The translations under genes and the position numbers were made by a program. From the NCBI GenBank assembly GCA_910578095.1, contig CAJTOZ010000002.1:62001-126000 (forward strand): a DNA stretch of 64,000 nt, read 5' to 3'. This stretch comes from an uncultured Muribaculaceae bacterium (GTDB lineage Bacteria; Bacteroidota; Bacteroidia; Bacteroidales; Muribaculaceae). Positions within the stretch are counted from its first letter, which is position 1. Every line of letters starts with the position of its first letter. This document shows, in pieces, positions 34,597-44,049 of the stretch. The notes under the pieces were generated by a model, which ran no database searches, was not told where the DNA came from, and saw only the letters and a program-made list of their open reading frames with translations.

Positions 34597-35715
34597 TTAT
34601 TCCTCCCAATAGAATGTGGTGAGGAGTGGATAGTGGTCGGAGAAGCGCTTGTTTCCCCGACTGATATCGGCAGGACGCATCCGGCCTTTCCACAGCACGT
34701 GGTCTATACGGAAGTAAAAGCGGTTGTCGTTGTATGTCCAGGTGGGTCCGAAAGCCACCTCCGGCCATACCTCGCGCATGCCCGCTTCTGCCAGCGCATG
34801 AAGGGTATAGCAGCCCGGCACATCATTGAAATCGCCGCACACCACCACATTCTCTCCACCGTAGTATTCGATGTAGCGCTTGAGAGTGGCCGCCTGGGTG
34901 GCCCGCCGCATGGCCGCCACCTCAAGTTTGTAGAGCAGAGTGTTGCGCAATTCGTGCAGATCCTCGTCGGCACGCAGTTTGGTGAGATCGCGATACAGCG
35001 ACTTGTCGCTGGCCGTAAGACTGTAGCTCTGCAGATGCACGCTGAACACAGCAAGGCGGTGGCCCTCAATTTCCACCACGTACCCACCGATATCACAATA
35101 ATTGCCACGCTCGCGGGTGGTCACATCGAGATGTATGGGCGTAACGGGATACTTTGACAGGAATGTGAGCGCATAGCCTGAAAGGATGGCGTAAGGGTAG
35201 CGTTCATGCAGGCTGTCGAGCTGCGCCTTATACAGATGCCTGTCGGGCATCTGCTCCAGAACAGCCAGCTCCTGCAGACACACAATATCGGCATCCATGC
35301 GGAGGATATAGCTCAAGGTAGGATTGGTACGGTCGGGATAGCTTTCCGTACGGTCCCTGAGGTTGTACACATTATATGAAAGGAGTGTGAACACACGGTC
35401 GTGTGGCGTTCCGTCGGGAATCCCCTTCCCTATGTTGAGCGGGCAGGTGTCCCAGACCATAGGCCATGACGCGGCAAGGGCAACAATAGCCACCAACGCC
35501 GTCTTGCGCCACCGGATCAGATCCAGCACCAGAAGCATCACCGTCAGTGCAAGCCATCCCGGAAAAGTCAGCACCACCACGCCACATACGGGCCTTTCCA
35601 GTGGAGAAATCTCTCCGGAGTAGGCCGACACCACAAGGCCTATTCCCGCGACCATATTGGCCACGAGCATGCATGCATTGGCAATGCGCCTCCAGGGTGA
35701 CAGCGGTTTATTCAT
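34597..35715 (-). CDS. Endonuclease/exonuclease/phosphatase-family protein with N-terminal membrane helices
   Basis: The 372-residue protein has about three membrane helices in residues 10-85, then an EEP catalytic domain: LLSYNVYNLRD, DADIVCLQELAVL (metal-binding Glu), VVCGDFNDVPGC, YFRIDHVLW and RFSDHYPLLTTF (catalytic Asp/His). The membrane anchor places the domain in the periplasm, so the substrate may be phospholipid, a phosphodiester headgroup or extracellular nucleic acid rather than chromosomal DNA. It overlaps the upstream rhomboid by 4 bases. Confidence 0.88.
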   Translation of the reverse strand: MNKPLSPWRRIANACMLVANMVAGIGLVVSAYSGEISPLERPVCGVVVLTFPGWLALTVMLLVLDLIRWRKTALVAIVALAASWPMVWDTCPLNIGKGIPDGTPHDRVFTLLSYNVYNLRDRTESYPDRTNPTLSYILRMDADIVCLQELAVLEQMPDRHLYKAQLDSLHERYPYAILSGYALTFLSKYPVTPIHLDVTTRERGNYCDIGGYVVEIEGHRLAVFSVHLQSYSLTASDKSLYRDLTKLRADEDLHELRNTLLYKLEVAAMRRATQAATLKRYIEYYGGENVVVCGDFNDVPGCYTLHALAEAGMREVWPEVAFGPTWTYNDNRFYFRIDHVLWKGRMRPADISRGNKRFSDHYPLLTTFYWEE

Positions 35716-36479
35716 TTCTTCACTTTATGGGACAACTGAAACAGACGCTCCCTGTCGCGGCGCGACAAGGATTCATAGCCCGAAGTCTTCACCTTATCGA
35801 GAAGATCGTCGAGTTCATCGTGGAGGGTACGCCGCGGTGCCGCCACTGTCCGGCGCCTCATGCGCTCCGTCCATCCGGCGGCAGCGCCGAAAGCGGCGCC
35901 TCCCAGATGAGCTGCTGCGGCACCTGCACCACCGGTGAATCCAAAGCAAAACAGCGCCACCATCACCAGCACCACCCATTTCATGCGCACACTGCCCACG
36001 AGCCAGAGCTGCAAGGGCATGTCGGGCAACTCGAATGCGACGGCGACAGCTACGGCAAGCACTGCCGCCGAAGCACCCGCAAGAGTGGCACCCGGCGCGC
36101 CAGGTACCATTGAATACCATATGATGAAGAAAGCGGCGCCGGCCAGTCCACCTCCGGCATATACAAATGCAAGGCGTTTCTGAGTGGCTACAGTAAGCAT
36201 CAGACGCCCGAAGCAATACAGCCACAGCATGTTGAACAGAAGCTGAAGCACGCTTGCCTGGACAAACATATAACTCACCACGCACCACGGCTGGTGAAAC
36301 AATTGTACGAGCGACGCAGGAAGCACCAGTGCGCGCGGCACACCGGCGCCCGAGAGCAATGCGCCTGCCGCGACACCGGCAAAAACGATCGCGTTTGCCG
36401 CGATGAGCGCATACAGCACATTGCCGCGCACCGCGCCCGCCACGCGGGAAACCAGATTGTCAGAAGAACCAATGGCCAT
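35712..36479 (-). CDS. Rhomboid-family intramembrane protease (divergent motif)
   Basis: The 255-residue protein has six membrane helices and a C-terminal cytoplasmic region (about 205-255) rich in charge. The serine motif reads GASAA rather than GxSG, and the histidine helix reads AAHLGGAAFGAAAG. The catalytic Ser/His dyad is therefore kept but the flanking glycine is replaced. FNMLWLY retains the conserved asparagine. Activity is plausible but less certain than for its neighbour. It overlaps the upstream rhomboid by 20 bases and the EEP gene by 4, giving a tightly coupled unit. Confidence 0.85.
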   Translation of the reverse strand: MAIGSSDNLVSRVAGAVRGNVLYALIAANAIVFAGVAAGALLSGAGVPRALVLPASLVQLFHQPWCVVSYMFVQASVLQLLFNMLWLYCFGRLMLTVATQKRLAFVYAGGGLAGAAFFIIWYSMVPGAPGATLAGASAAVLAVAVAVAFELPDMPLQLWLVGSVRMKWVVLVMVALFCFGFTGGAGAAAAHLGGAAFGAAAGWTERMRRRTVAAPRRTLHDELDDLLDKVKTSGYESLSRRDRERLFQLSHKVKK

Positions 36480-37212
36480 TGAATGTGCCTTTTTTCTTCC
36501 AGTACAATATCATTATTATACCTACGAGCATGCCTCCGAGATGGGCGAAATGGGCCACATTATCGGCCACGCCTCCGAGCCCGTAGACTAGTTCCAGCAC
36601 GCCATAGCCCACTACAAGCCACTTGGCCTTGACCGGAACAGGGATAAACCAGATGTACACCGGCTGATTCGGGAACAACATGCCGAATGCCAGAAGCACG
36701 CCGTAGATAGCACCGGATGCGCCCACGAGAGGCGTGTTGACAAGGGCATTGAGCGTGGCGGCTGTGGGATCGGCAAATGTGAGCCCCTGCTGCATGAGTT
36801 GCCAGCCCTGCGACACCACCTGCTCGGCGGCCATAGGCGGAAGCATAGCAGTGTACTTATGCACAAAAACGGCAGCGACGCCCATCTGTATCAGGCCGGC
36901 TCCCACACCACACGCCAGATAGTAGAAGAGGAAGCGCTGCGAACCCAGAGCGCGCTCGATGACACCGCCAAACATGAGCAGTGCGAACATATTAAAGAAC
37001 AGGTGCGTGAATCCGCCATGCAAAAACAGATAGGTCACAAGCTGAAAAGGCATATAGCCGGGCGATGAGAAATAGTACATCGCACACCAGCGCGTGAGCG
37101 CATGGTCCACACCCGGCACAAGCGCCATCAGCGCCCACACCAGGATGCAGATTCCTGCCAGATTCTTTGTCACAGGCGGAATCCGCTGCAAAAATCCCGA
37201 AAGCATGTTCAT
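36460..37212 (-). CDS. Rhomboid-family intramembrane serine protease
   Basis: The 250-residue protein has six helices and all the hallmarks: LFLHGGFTHLFFNMFALLMFGG (HxxxN region), the catalytic serine in GASGAIYG (about 163-170), and the histidine in AHFAHLGGMLVGI (about 218-230). Rhomboids cut transmembrane helices of substrate proteins or act in membrane protein quality control. It is first in an operon with a second rhomboid, an EEP protein and probably the M3 peptidase. A -7 element TACTTTTG lies at 37302-37309. Confidence 0.93.
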   Translation of the reverse strand: MNMLSGFLQRIPPVTKNLAGICILVWALMALVPGVDHALTRWCAMYYFSSPGYMPFQLVTYLFLHGGFTHLFFNMFALLMFGGVIERALGSQRFLFYYLACGVGAGLIQMGVAAVFVHKYTAMLPPMAAEQVVSQGWQLMQQGLTFADPTAATLNALVNTPLVGASGAIYGVLLAFGMLFPNQPVYIWFIPVPVKAKWLVVGYGVLELVYGLGGVADNVAHFAHLGGMLVGIIMILYWKKKGTFNGHWFF

Positions 37213-37301
37213 ATCCGTAGTTTGGCCGTAGGCCGTGGGTTAAAAGTTTAAGAGCTTGTTAAAAAACATTCACAGGCCGTTGAAGCCCGGAAATACAGGT
37301 G

Positions 37302-37309
37302 CAAAAGTA
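37302..37309 (-). promoter_or_regulatory. -7 element of the rhomboid operon
   Basis: TACTTTTG on the minus strand, about 90 bases before the first rhomboid start. There is no clear -33 box. Confidence 0.45.
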
Positions 37310-37413
37310 CGAAAAAACGGGCGAAAGCGACTAAAAATGCCCTTTTGAAAGAAGAAAAATAATTTTTTTGTGTTTTTTTTAACAAAAATATACGCAATGT
37401 TCAGTTTTATACG

Positions 37414-37421
37414 TATATTTG
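37414..37421 (+). promoter_or_regulatory. -7 element of the HU gene
   Basis: TATATTTG on the + strand, about 38 bases before the ATG. The -33 region is A/T-rich without a TTG at the right distance; the A/T tracts may act as an UP-like element. Confidence 0.55.
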
Positions 37422-37458
37422 CGGCACAGAAATACCAAACTTTAAAATATTATTTCCT

Positions 37459-37731
37459 ATGAACAAGACTGAGCTTATCAACGCCATCGCCGAGAAAGCC
37501 AACCTGACCAAGGCCGATGCCAAGGCAGCACTCGACGCAACCACCGCAGCCATTGCAGAGGCTCTCGCAGCCAATGACAAAGTGGCCCTCGTAGGCTTCG
37601 GCACTTTCTCCGTAAGCGAAAAAGGCGAGCGTACAGGCATCAATCCCCGCACCAAAGAAGCTATCACCATCGCCGCACGCAAAGCCGTCAAGTTCAAAGC
37701 CGGCAGCGAGCTCACCGATGCCGTGAAATAA
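37459..37731 (+). CDS. hup: HU-family DNA-binding protein
   Basis: The 90-residue nucleoid protein is the standard HU length. It opens MNKTELINAIAEKANLTKADAK and includes VALVGFGTFSVSEKGERTGINPRTKEAI, with the DNA-binding arm RTGINPRT and the signature GFGTF. It bends DNA as a dimer. It is monocistronic, with its own terminator directly after the stop. Confidence 0.97.
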   Translation: MNKTELINAIAEKANLTKADAKAALDATTAAIAEALAANDKVALVGFGTFSVSEKGERTGINPRTKEAITIAARKAVKFKAGSELTDAVK

Positions 37732-37751
37732 GTTTTCACGCCCCGCATCAT

Positions 37752-37792
37752 GCGGCCGGCCCTCTGTTTCGGATGGGCCGGCCGCTTTTTTT
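37752..37792 (+). terminator. Terminator after HU
   Basis: GCGGCCGGCCC (37752-37762) pairs with GGGCCGGCCGC (37775-37785), followed by seven T. A textbook intrinsic terminator. Confidence 0.95.
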
Positions 37793-37971
37793 ATACGTAT
37801 TGCTTTTTATACCAATAAAAGCGACAAATGGAGCAACATTATATTTCATTGTATTAAAATATGTTAGAATACGACATCGCTCTATCTTTTTCGCTTTTTT
37901 TTTCGGAAATTTGCAAAAAGAACCCCTTAGGAAAGAACGGTTCTATCCATTATTGTTGCATTTCTATTATT

Positions 37972-39375
37972 ATGTATAGTAAGATACTTCTTGCCGTCGC
38001 GCTTGCCATGGGCGCTACTGCATCGGCACAGACCGCTCTGTCTCTCGACCAGTGCATAGGAATAGCTCTCAGCGAGAGCCCGGTTGTGCAAGTGGCCGAC
38101 ATGGAGATCACCCGTATGGATTACTCGAGAGGAGAAACACTCTCGCAACTTTTCCCACAGGTGAATTTCGGAGCCAACTACTCCCGAATGCTCGCCAAAC
38201 AGGTGATGTACATGAACATGGATGGTTTCGGCTCTGCGGGCTCCGACCCCGACACCGATGATGCCTCCGGGGAAACCTCCAAGGCACGCAAAGGAGCCGG
38301 CAACGAAAACGGTATCAAGATGGGCCTGGACAACAGCTACCAGATAGGCTTCTCGGCCTCTGTTCCGCTGATTGCTCCACAGCTGTGGAAATCGCTGAAA
38401 CTAAGCGACACGCAGATTCTCCAATCGGTGGAGCAGGCCCGGGCTTCGCGCCTCGACCTTGTAAACCAGGTAAAGGATGCCTACTATGCCCTTATGCTCG
38501 CCAACGACTCCCGCGCCGTGGTTCAGGAAAGCTACGACATGGCTTCCCTCACCCACGACATCTACACCAAGCAGTTTGCAGCCGGAGCGGCTTCCGACTA
38601 CGATGTGCTCCGCACATCCGTGGCCATGAAAAATATAGAGCCCGAACTGCTGCAGGCCGATATCGCTATCAAACAGGCTCGCCTGCAATTGCTCGTGCTG
38701 ATGGGGGTGGAGCCGGATTTCCCGCTGGAGATCTCCGGTCGCCTTTCCGATTACAAAGACACCATGTTTGAAGAGACCATGCTGCTCGACAGCGACTTCT
38801 CGCAAAACAGCAGCCTCGTGCAGAACTGCATTCAGACACGTATGCTGCGCGATGCCCTCGATGTGCAGCGCATGGCATGGCTCCCCACTCTCTCCGCCAG
38901 CATCAACTACTACTGGAACTCCAACAGCAACGGCTCTCCCTTCAAGAACTTCCGCTGGAGCAACTCCTCCACCTTCGGCCTGTCGCTGTCGATGCCGCTG
39001 CTCACCGGCGGCGCACGCCTCAGCCGCCAGCGCCAAGCAAAAGTGCAACTCATAGAATCGGAGCTGCAGCGCGAGAATCTGGAGCACAGCGTGGGAATGC
39101 AAGTAGACCTTGCCATCGACAATATCCGCCGCAACGTGCGTCAGATTTCCTCATCGGCCGAAAGTGTGGCCGAAGCCGAACGCGCCCACGATATCATGGA
39201 ACGCTCCTTCGCTATCGGAGCTGCGAGCTATCTTGACCTGCGTGACAGCGAACTCGCCCTCACACGCTCACGCCTGGCCTACTACCAGAGCATCTACAAC
39301 TACCTCGTGGCCAACAGCCAGCTCGAACTGCTGCGCGGCACCGCACCTATCGACCAATACAAATCCATCCGCTAA
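37972..39375 (+). CDS. TolC-family outer-membrane efflux protein
   Basis: From the ATG at 37972 (MYSKILLAVALAMGATASAQ, a signal peptide) the product has 467 residues. The frame extends 37 codons further, but those lack coding character. The helical body shows the two repeated TolC halves (LSLDQCIGIALSESPVVQVADMEI and, later, VQNCIQTRMLRDALDVQRMAWLPTLSASINYYW). It forms the outer-membrane channel for the adaptor and RND pump that follow. The cluster resembles the xepCAB-type pump of Porphyromonas gingivalis (PG0538-PG0540). Confidence 0.92.
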   Translation: MYSKILLAVALAMGATASAQTALSLDQCIGIALSESPVVQVADMEITRMDYSRGETLSQLFPQVNFGANYSRMLAKQVMYMNMDGFGSAGSDPDTDDASGETSKARKGAGNENGIKMGLDNSYQIGFSASVPLIAPQLWKSLKLSDTQILQSVEQARASRLDLVNQVKDAYYALMLANDSRAVVQESYDMASLTHDIYTKQFAAGAASDYDVLRTSVAMKNIEPELLQADIAIKQARLQLLVLMGVEPDFPLEISGRLSDYKDTMFEETMLLDSDFSQNSSLVQNCIQTRMLRDALDVQRMAWLPTLSASINYYWNSNSNGSPFKNFRWSNSSTFGLSLSMPLLTGGARLSRQRQAKVQLIESELQRENLEHSVGMQVDLAIDNIRRNVRQISSSAESVAEAERAHDIMERSFAIGAASYLDLRDSELALTRSRLAYYQSIYNYLVANSQLELLRGTAPIDQYKSIR

Positions 39376-39395
39376 CAACGTCACAACACCAGCAT

Positions 39396-40427
39396 ATGTC
39401 TCCCTACGCTTTCATCAGTAACTGCTTCGCAGCCGCCGGCGCATGCCTGATTCTTGCATCATGCGGCAACACCGAAAACACAGCAGCCCCCGTCGACGAG
39501 GAGCTGCCTAAAGTGGAAATCGACCTCGCCATCACACGCGACGTCCCGCAGCAGAAAGAATACACCGCCACAGTCGAGGCCTACAATGTCAACAACATCT
39601 CCCCCGCATCGCCCAACCGCATCAAGACAATAGCCGTGGAAGTGGGCGATCCGGTGCGGCGCGGACAGACACTCGTAACTCTCGACCGAGCCAATCTCGA
39701 CCAGCTGAAAATCAATCTTGACCAGATAGAACGCGAATACAACCGCGCCACCACTCTGCTCGAAATTGGCGCGGGCACACAACAGTCGGTAGACCAGCTC
39801 AAGGCACAGCTCGATGCCGCGCGCACACAGTATGCCAACGCTCAGGAAAACACCATACTGGTATCGCCGGTCAGCGGTGTCGTCACCGCCCGCAATTACG
39901 ATCCGGGCGATATGACAGGCACACAGCCCGTGCTCACCGTAGGCCAGCTTTCGCCCATAGTGAAGGTGATAATCAACGCCTCGGAATCCGACCTCACAAA
40001 AATATCGCGCGGCAAGCAGGTGAACATCAGTTTCGACGCACTCCCCGACGAAACATTCGAGGGTACGGTGGCTCGTGTCTATCCCGCCATCGATCCTACC
40101 ACCCGCACTTTCGAGGCGGAGATTCAGATCAAAAACCCGGGCGAACGCCTTCGCCCCGGAATGTTTGCCCGCGTGGAAATAGACCATGGCGCTATCAACC
40201 GGGTGGTTGTGCCCGACCGTGCCGTTGTCAAGCAGACCGGTAGCGGCAACCGCTATGTCTACGTGCTGAACGGTGGCACCGTCAGCTACAACCGCGTGGA
40301 GCTGGGCCGACGTCTCGGAGACACATACGAACTGATCAGCGGCGTCAACGACGGCGACACTGTGGTGGTGGGAGGACAATCCCGCCTTGCCGACGGCATA
40401 GCAGTGGAAGTGATAGCCAACAACTAA
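39396..40427 (+). CDS. RND efflux periplasmic adaptor (membrane-fusion lipoprotein)
   Basis: The 343-residue protein has lipobox LILASC (Cys23). A split lipoyl domain follows (YTATVEAYNVNNISPASPNRI and later NTILVSPVSGVVTARNYDPGDM), separated by a helical hairpin (about 95-140). A beta-barrel domain (VKVIINASESDLTKISRG) and the membrane-proximal part complete it. It links the TolC protein to the RND permease. It starts 20 bases after the TolC gene. Confidence 0.94.
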   Translation: MSPYAFISNCFAAAGACLILASCGNTENTAAPVDEELPKVEIDLAITRDVPQQKEYTATVEAYNVNNISPASPNRIKTIAVEVGDPVRRGQTLVTLDRANLDQLKINLDQIEREYNRATTLLEIGAGTQQSVDQLKAQLDAARTQYANAQENTILVSPVSGVVTARNYDPGDMTGTQPVLTVGQLSPIVKVIINASESDLTKISRGKQVNISFDALPDETFEGTVARVYPAIDPTTRTFEAEIQIKNPGERLRPGMFARVEIDHGAINRVVVPDRAVVKQTGSGNRYVYVLNGGTVSYNRVELGRRLGDTYELISGVNDGDTVVVGGQSRLADGIAVEVIANN

Positions 40428-40456
40428 GTTATACCCACCCCAATTCATAACGATAT

Positions 40457-43400
40457 ATGAGTCTGTATGGCAGCGCGGTAAAACGTCCCATCATGACCAC
40501 CCTCTGCTTTGTGGCAGTGGTGATACTGGGTCTTTTCTCGCTCAACACCCTCCCCATCGACCTCTATCCGGACGTCGAGACCAACACCCTGATGGTGATG
40601 ACCAGCTATCAGGGAGCAAGCGCCCAGGATATAGAACAAAATGTCACGCGCCCGCTTGAAAATGTGCTTAATTCAGTCAACGACCTCAAGCACATCACAT
40701 CCAAGAGCCGCGAGGGCATTTCCGTGATCACACTCGAATTTGAGTACGGAAAAGACATTGACGTGCTCACCAATGATGTGCGCGACAAGCTCGACCTTGT
40801 GTCGTCATCGCTACCCGACGATGCCGAGAACCCCACTATCTTCAAGTTCTCCTCCGACATGATTCCCATCGTCATGCTCTCCGTGCAAGCATCCGAGAGC
40901 ATGCCGGGTCTGTACAAAATTCTCGACGATGCCGTGGCCAACCCCCTCGCACGCATCAACGGTGTCGGCTCTGTCAGCATATCGGGTGCGCCCAAGCGAG
41001 AGATCCACATCTATGCCGACCCCGCGCGCCTCGAGGCCTACGGCCTGTCGATAGAACAGATCTCCTCAGTAGTGGCCGCTGAAAACCGCAATATCCCCGG
41101 CGGATCCTTCGACATCGGCTCCGACACATATTCGCTGCGAGTGCAAGGCGAATTCACCTCATCGGATCAGATGGCCGACATAGTGGTGGGCTCGCGCGAC
41201 GGACGCAACATCTACCTGCGCGACGTGGCACGGATCGACGACTCCCTGGAGGAACGCGCACAGCAGACCTATAACGACGGAGTGAAGGGTGCCATGATAA
41301 TCATCCAGAAACAAAGCGGCGCCAACTCCGTAGAGATATCCAACAAGGTGCTCGCCATGCTGCCGTCTATCCAGAAGCGCCTGCCCTCCGACGTGCAACT
41401 CGGCATCATCGTCGACACTTCCGACAATATCCGCAACACCATTGCCTCGCTCGTGGAGACTGTGCTCTACGCGCTGCTGTTTGTCGTCATAGTGGTATTC
41501 TTCTTCCTCGGCCGTTGGCGCGCCACCCTCATCATCACCATCACTATCCCTATCTCGCTGATAGCGTCGTTCATCTACCTGGCTATCACCGGCAACTCGC
41601 TCAACATCGTGTCGCTCTCGGCCTTGTCCATATCCATCGGTATGGTGGTCGACGATGCCATTGTCGTGCTTGAAAACGTCACTACCCACATCGAGCGAGG
41701 TTCCGACCCGAAACAGGCAGCCGTTCACGGCACCAACGAGGTGGCGATAAGCGTTGTGGCTTCCACACTCACCCTGATAGCGGTGTTCTTCCCCCTCACC
41801 CTTGTCACCGGCATGACCGGCGTGCTGTTCCGCCAGCTGGGCTGGATGGTCACAATCATGATGATCATCTCCACAGTGTGCGCGCTGTCCCTCACCCCCA
41901 TGCTGTGCAGCCTGCTGCTGCGCCGCACCACCACGCACGGCCGGCTCTACAACCTCCTGTTCACACCCATCAACCGCGGCCTCGATGCTTTCGACCGCGG
42001 CTACGGATGGCTGCTGACATGGGTGGTTTCGCACAAACTGATCACAGCTATCGTGTGTCTCGGCACTTTCTTCGGTTCCCTCGGCCTGCTCAAGCATGTG
42101 GGCACGGAATTCTTCCCCACGGCCGACGATGCCCGCCTCAGCGTGAGCCTCGAACTGCCCATCGGAACACGCGTTGAGATAGCCCAGGAACTCACCGGAC
42201 GCCTTGTCGAGGAATGGCGCGAGAAGTATCCGGAGATAAAGGTGATCAACTACACCACCGGCTCCGCCGACAGCGACAACACATTTGCCTCGTTGCGCGA
42301 CAACGGTCCGCACATCATCTCCATGAACATACGTCTCACCGACCCCGGCGAGCGTGAGCGCGGCATCACCGAGATCGCAGCCGGCATGCGCCGCGACCTC
42401 AAGAACTACCCTCAGTACAAAAAGGCACAGGTGCAGGTGGGCGGCGGCCAGGGTATGGCAGGACAGGCCACCATCGACTACGAGATCTACGGCTACGACT
42501 TCACCCTCACCGACACTGTGGCGCAACGCCTCAAAACCATGCTCGAGAGTATCCCCGGCACAGCCGACGTGTTCATTTCCCGCTCCGACTATCAGCCGGA
42601 ATACCAGGTGGATTTCGACCGCGAGAAACTGGCCATATACGGCCTCAACCTCCAGACAGCCGCCACGTATCTGCGCAACCGCATCAACGGAGCCACCGCA
42701 TCGCGCTTCCGCGAGGACGGCGAGGAATACGATATCAAGGTGATGTACGACCCGGCACACCGCCAGTCCATAGAGGATATCGAGAATATCCTCATCTACA
42801 ACTCGGCAGGCAAGGGCGTACGCCTCAGCGATGTGGGCACCGTGGTGGAACGCGCCACCCCTCCCACCATCGAGCGTAAGGACCGCGAGCGCATAGTCAC
42901 CGTCAAGACCACCGTGCAGGATGTGCCCATGAGCCAGATCGTGGAGGCATCGCAGGCCCGGCTCGACAAAATGGATATCCCGCAGGGCGTGTCCATCTCC
43001 CTAAGCGGTAGCTACGAGGATCAGCAGGACTCGTTCCGCGACCTCCTCACCCTCGCCGTGCTCATCATTATCCTCGTATACATTGTGATGGCCGCCCAGT
43101 TCGAGAGCTACACCTACCCCGCCATCATCATGACCTCGCTGATGTTTGCATTCTCCGGTGTATTCATAATCCTTTGGCTCTCCGGCCACACCCTCAATGT
43201 GATGAGTATGATCGGTGCCATCATGCTCATAGGCATAGTAGTGAAAAACGGTATCGTGCTCATCGACTATATCACTCTCAACCGCGAGCGCGGCATGAGC
43301 ATACGCCGCGCCGTGATCCTCGGCGGCGAATCCCGTCTGCGTCCTGTTGTCATGACTACACTCACCACCATCCTCGGCATGGTGCCGATGGCCATAGGCA

Positions 43401-43573
43401 CGGGACAAGGCGCTGAAATGTGGCGCCCGATGGGTACGGCCGTGATCGGAGGTCTGACATTCTCCACTATCCTCACCCTGCTGTTTGTGCCGATGCTCTA
43501 CTGCGTATTTGCATACAACGGCGTGAAAAACCAGCGAAAAAAATTACGTAAAACCCTCAACGCCACAAAATGA
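40457..43573 (+). CDS. RND efflux permease (HAE1-like)
   Basis: The 1038-residue inner-membrane pump has the usual 12 helices and two large periplasmic loops. Visible landmarks are KRPIMTTLCFVAVVILGLFSL, SIGMVVDDAIVVLENV (proton-relay aspartates in helix 4), the central loop hinge, and IGIVVKNGIVLIDYITLNRERG in the second half. Proton-motive force drives export of hydrophobic compounds through adaptor and TolC; the substrates are unknown. Its stop overlaps the start of the next small gene by 4 bases. Confidence 0.95.
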   Translation: MSLYGSAVKRPIMTTLCFVAVVILGLFSLNTLPIDLYPDVETNTLMVMTSYQGASAQDIEQNVTRPLENVLNSVNDLKHITSKSREGISVITLEFEYGKDIDVLTNDVRDKLDLVSSSLPDDAENPTIFKFSSDMIPIVMLSVQASESMPGLYKILDDAVANPLARINGVGSVSISGAPKREIHIYADPARLEAYGLSIEQISSVVAAENRNIPGGSFDIGSDTYSLRVQGEFTSSDQMADIVVGSRDGRNIYLRDVARIDDSLEERAQQTYNDGVKGAMIIIQKQSGANSVEISNKVLAMLPSIQKRLPSDVQLGIIVDTSDNIRNTIASLVETVLYALLFVVIVVFFFLGRWRATLIITITIPISLIASFIYLAITGNSLNIVSLSALSISIGMVVDDAIVVLENVTTHIERGSDPKQAAVHGTNEVAISVVASTLTLIAVFFPLTLVTGMTGVLFRQLGWMVTIMMIISTVCALSLTPMLCSLLLRRTTTHGRLYNLLFTPINRGLDAFDRGYGWLLTWVVSHKLITAIVCLGTFFGSLGLLKHVGTEFFPTADDARLSVSLELPIGTRVEIAQELTGRLVEEWREKYPEIKVINYTTGSADSDNTFASLRDNGPHIISMNIRLTDPGERERGITEIAAGMRRDLKNYPQYKKAQVQVGGGQGMAGQATIDYEIYGYDFTLTDTVAQRLKTMLESIPGTADVFISRSDYQPEYQVDFDREKLAIYGLNLQTAATYLRNRINGATASRFREDGEEYDIKVMYDPAHRQSIEDIENILIYNSAGKGVRLSDVGTVVERATPPTIERKDRERIVTVKTTVQDVPMSQIVEASQARLDKMDIPQGVSISLSGSYEDQQDSFRDLLTLAVLIIILVYIVMAAQFESYTYPAIIMTSLMFAFSGVFIILWLSGHTLNVMSMIGAIMLIGIVVKNGIVLIDYITLNRERGMSIRRAVILGGESRLRPVVMTTLTTILGMVPMAIGTGQGAEMWRPMGTAVIGGLTFSTILTLLFVPMLYCVFAYNGVKNQRKKLRKTLNATK

Positions 43574-43863
43574 AAACCGTATTCATCTCCTTCGATCAGG
43601 CCCACCGCGAGCGCATAATCGACATTCTCGACCGCTCCGGTTGCCGCGGATTCACATCCTGGGCCACAGTGGAAGGCCGCGGCAGCGTGGACGGCGAACC
43701 GCACTACGGCAGCCATGCGTGGCCTTCGATGGCCTCAGCCATACTCACCGTAGTGGCCGACGAACGCGTGGAGCCCCTGCTCGCACGCCTCCGCTCGCTT
43801 GATGCCGAGCGTCCGAAGCTCGGGCTACGGGCCTTCGTATGGAACGTAGAGCAGTCAATCTGA
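43570..43863 (+). CDS. PG0541-family transporter-associated small protein
   Basis: The 97-residue soluble protein has a ferredoxin-like alternation (MKTVFISFDQAHRERIIDILD, AILTVVADERVEPLLARLRSLDAE) and a loop with GRGSVDGEPHYGSHAW. It resembles the P-II/CutA-like fold, which suggests a trimeric regulator. The same order (TolC, adaptor, RND, this protein) is found at PG0538-PG0541 of Porphyromonas gingivalis. A sensor or modulator of the pump is inferred from position and the 4-base overlap. Confidence 0.75.
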   Translation: MKTVFISFDQAHRERIIDILDRSGCRGFTSWATVEGRGSVDGEPHYGSHAWPSMASAILTVVADERVEPLLARLRSLDAERPKLGLRAFVWNVEQSI

Positions 43864-43879
43864 CATCTTCTCCGCAAAC

Positions 43880-43923
43880 ATAAGATACCCCGCCGGTCAC
43901 ATCCGACCCGCGGGGTATCTTAT
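43880..43923 (+). terminator. Terminator after the RND operon
   Basis: ATAAGATACCCCGC (43880-43893) pairs perfectly with GCGGGGTATCTTAT (43910-43923). The following bases are A/T-rich but not a pure T run. It separates the operon from the convergent sod gene. Confidence 0.85.
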
Positions 43924-44049
43924 AATATAAAGAAAAAGAGGTGCTCTCACGAGTGCCTCCTTTCCCATTCATCACATTATGCTTAGTTTTGAGTGCTATC
44001 TTCAGAGGATGTCTGAACATTGCAATCAATGCAGAGCAACCTCTTTGCG

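Noticed and set aside
41159..42760. A 533-codon minus-strand frame across the RND permease
   Set aside because: Antisense to a gene with full RND signatures; no independent evidence.
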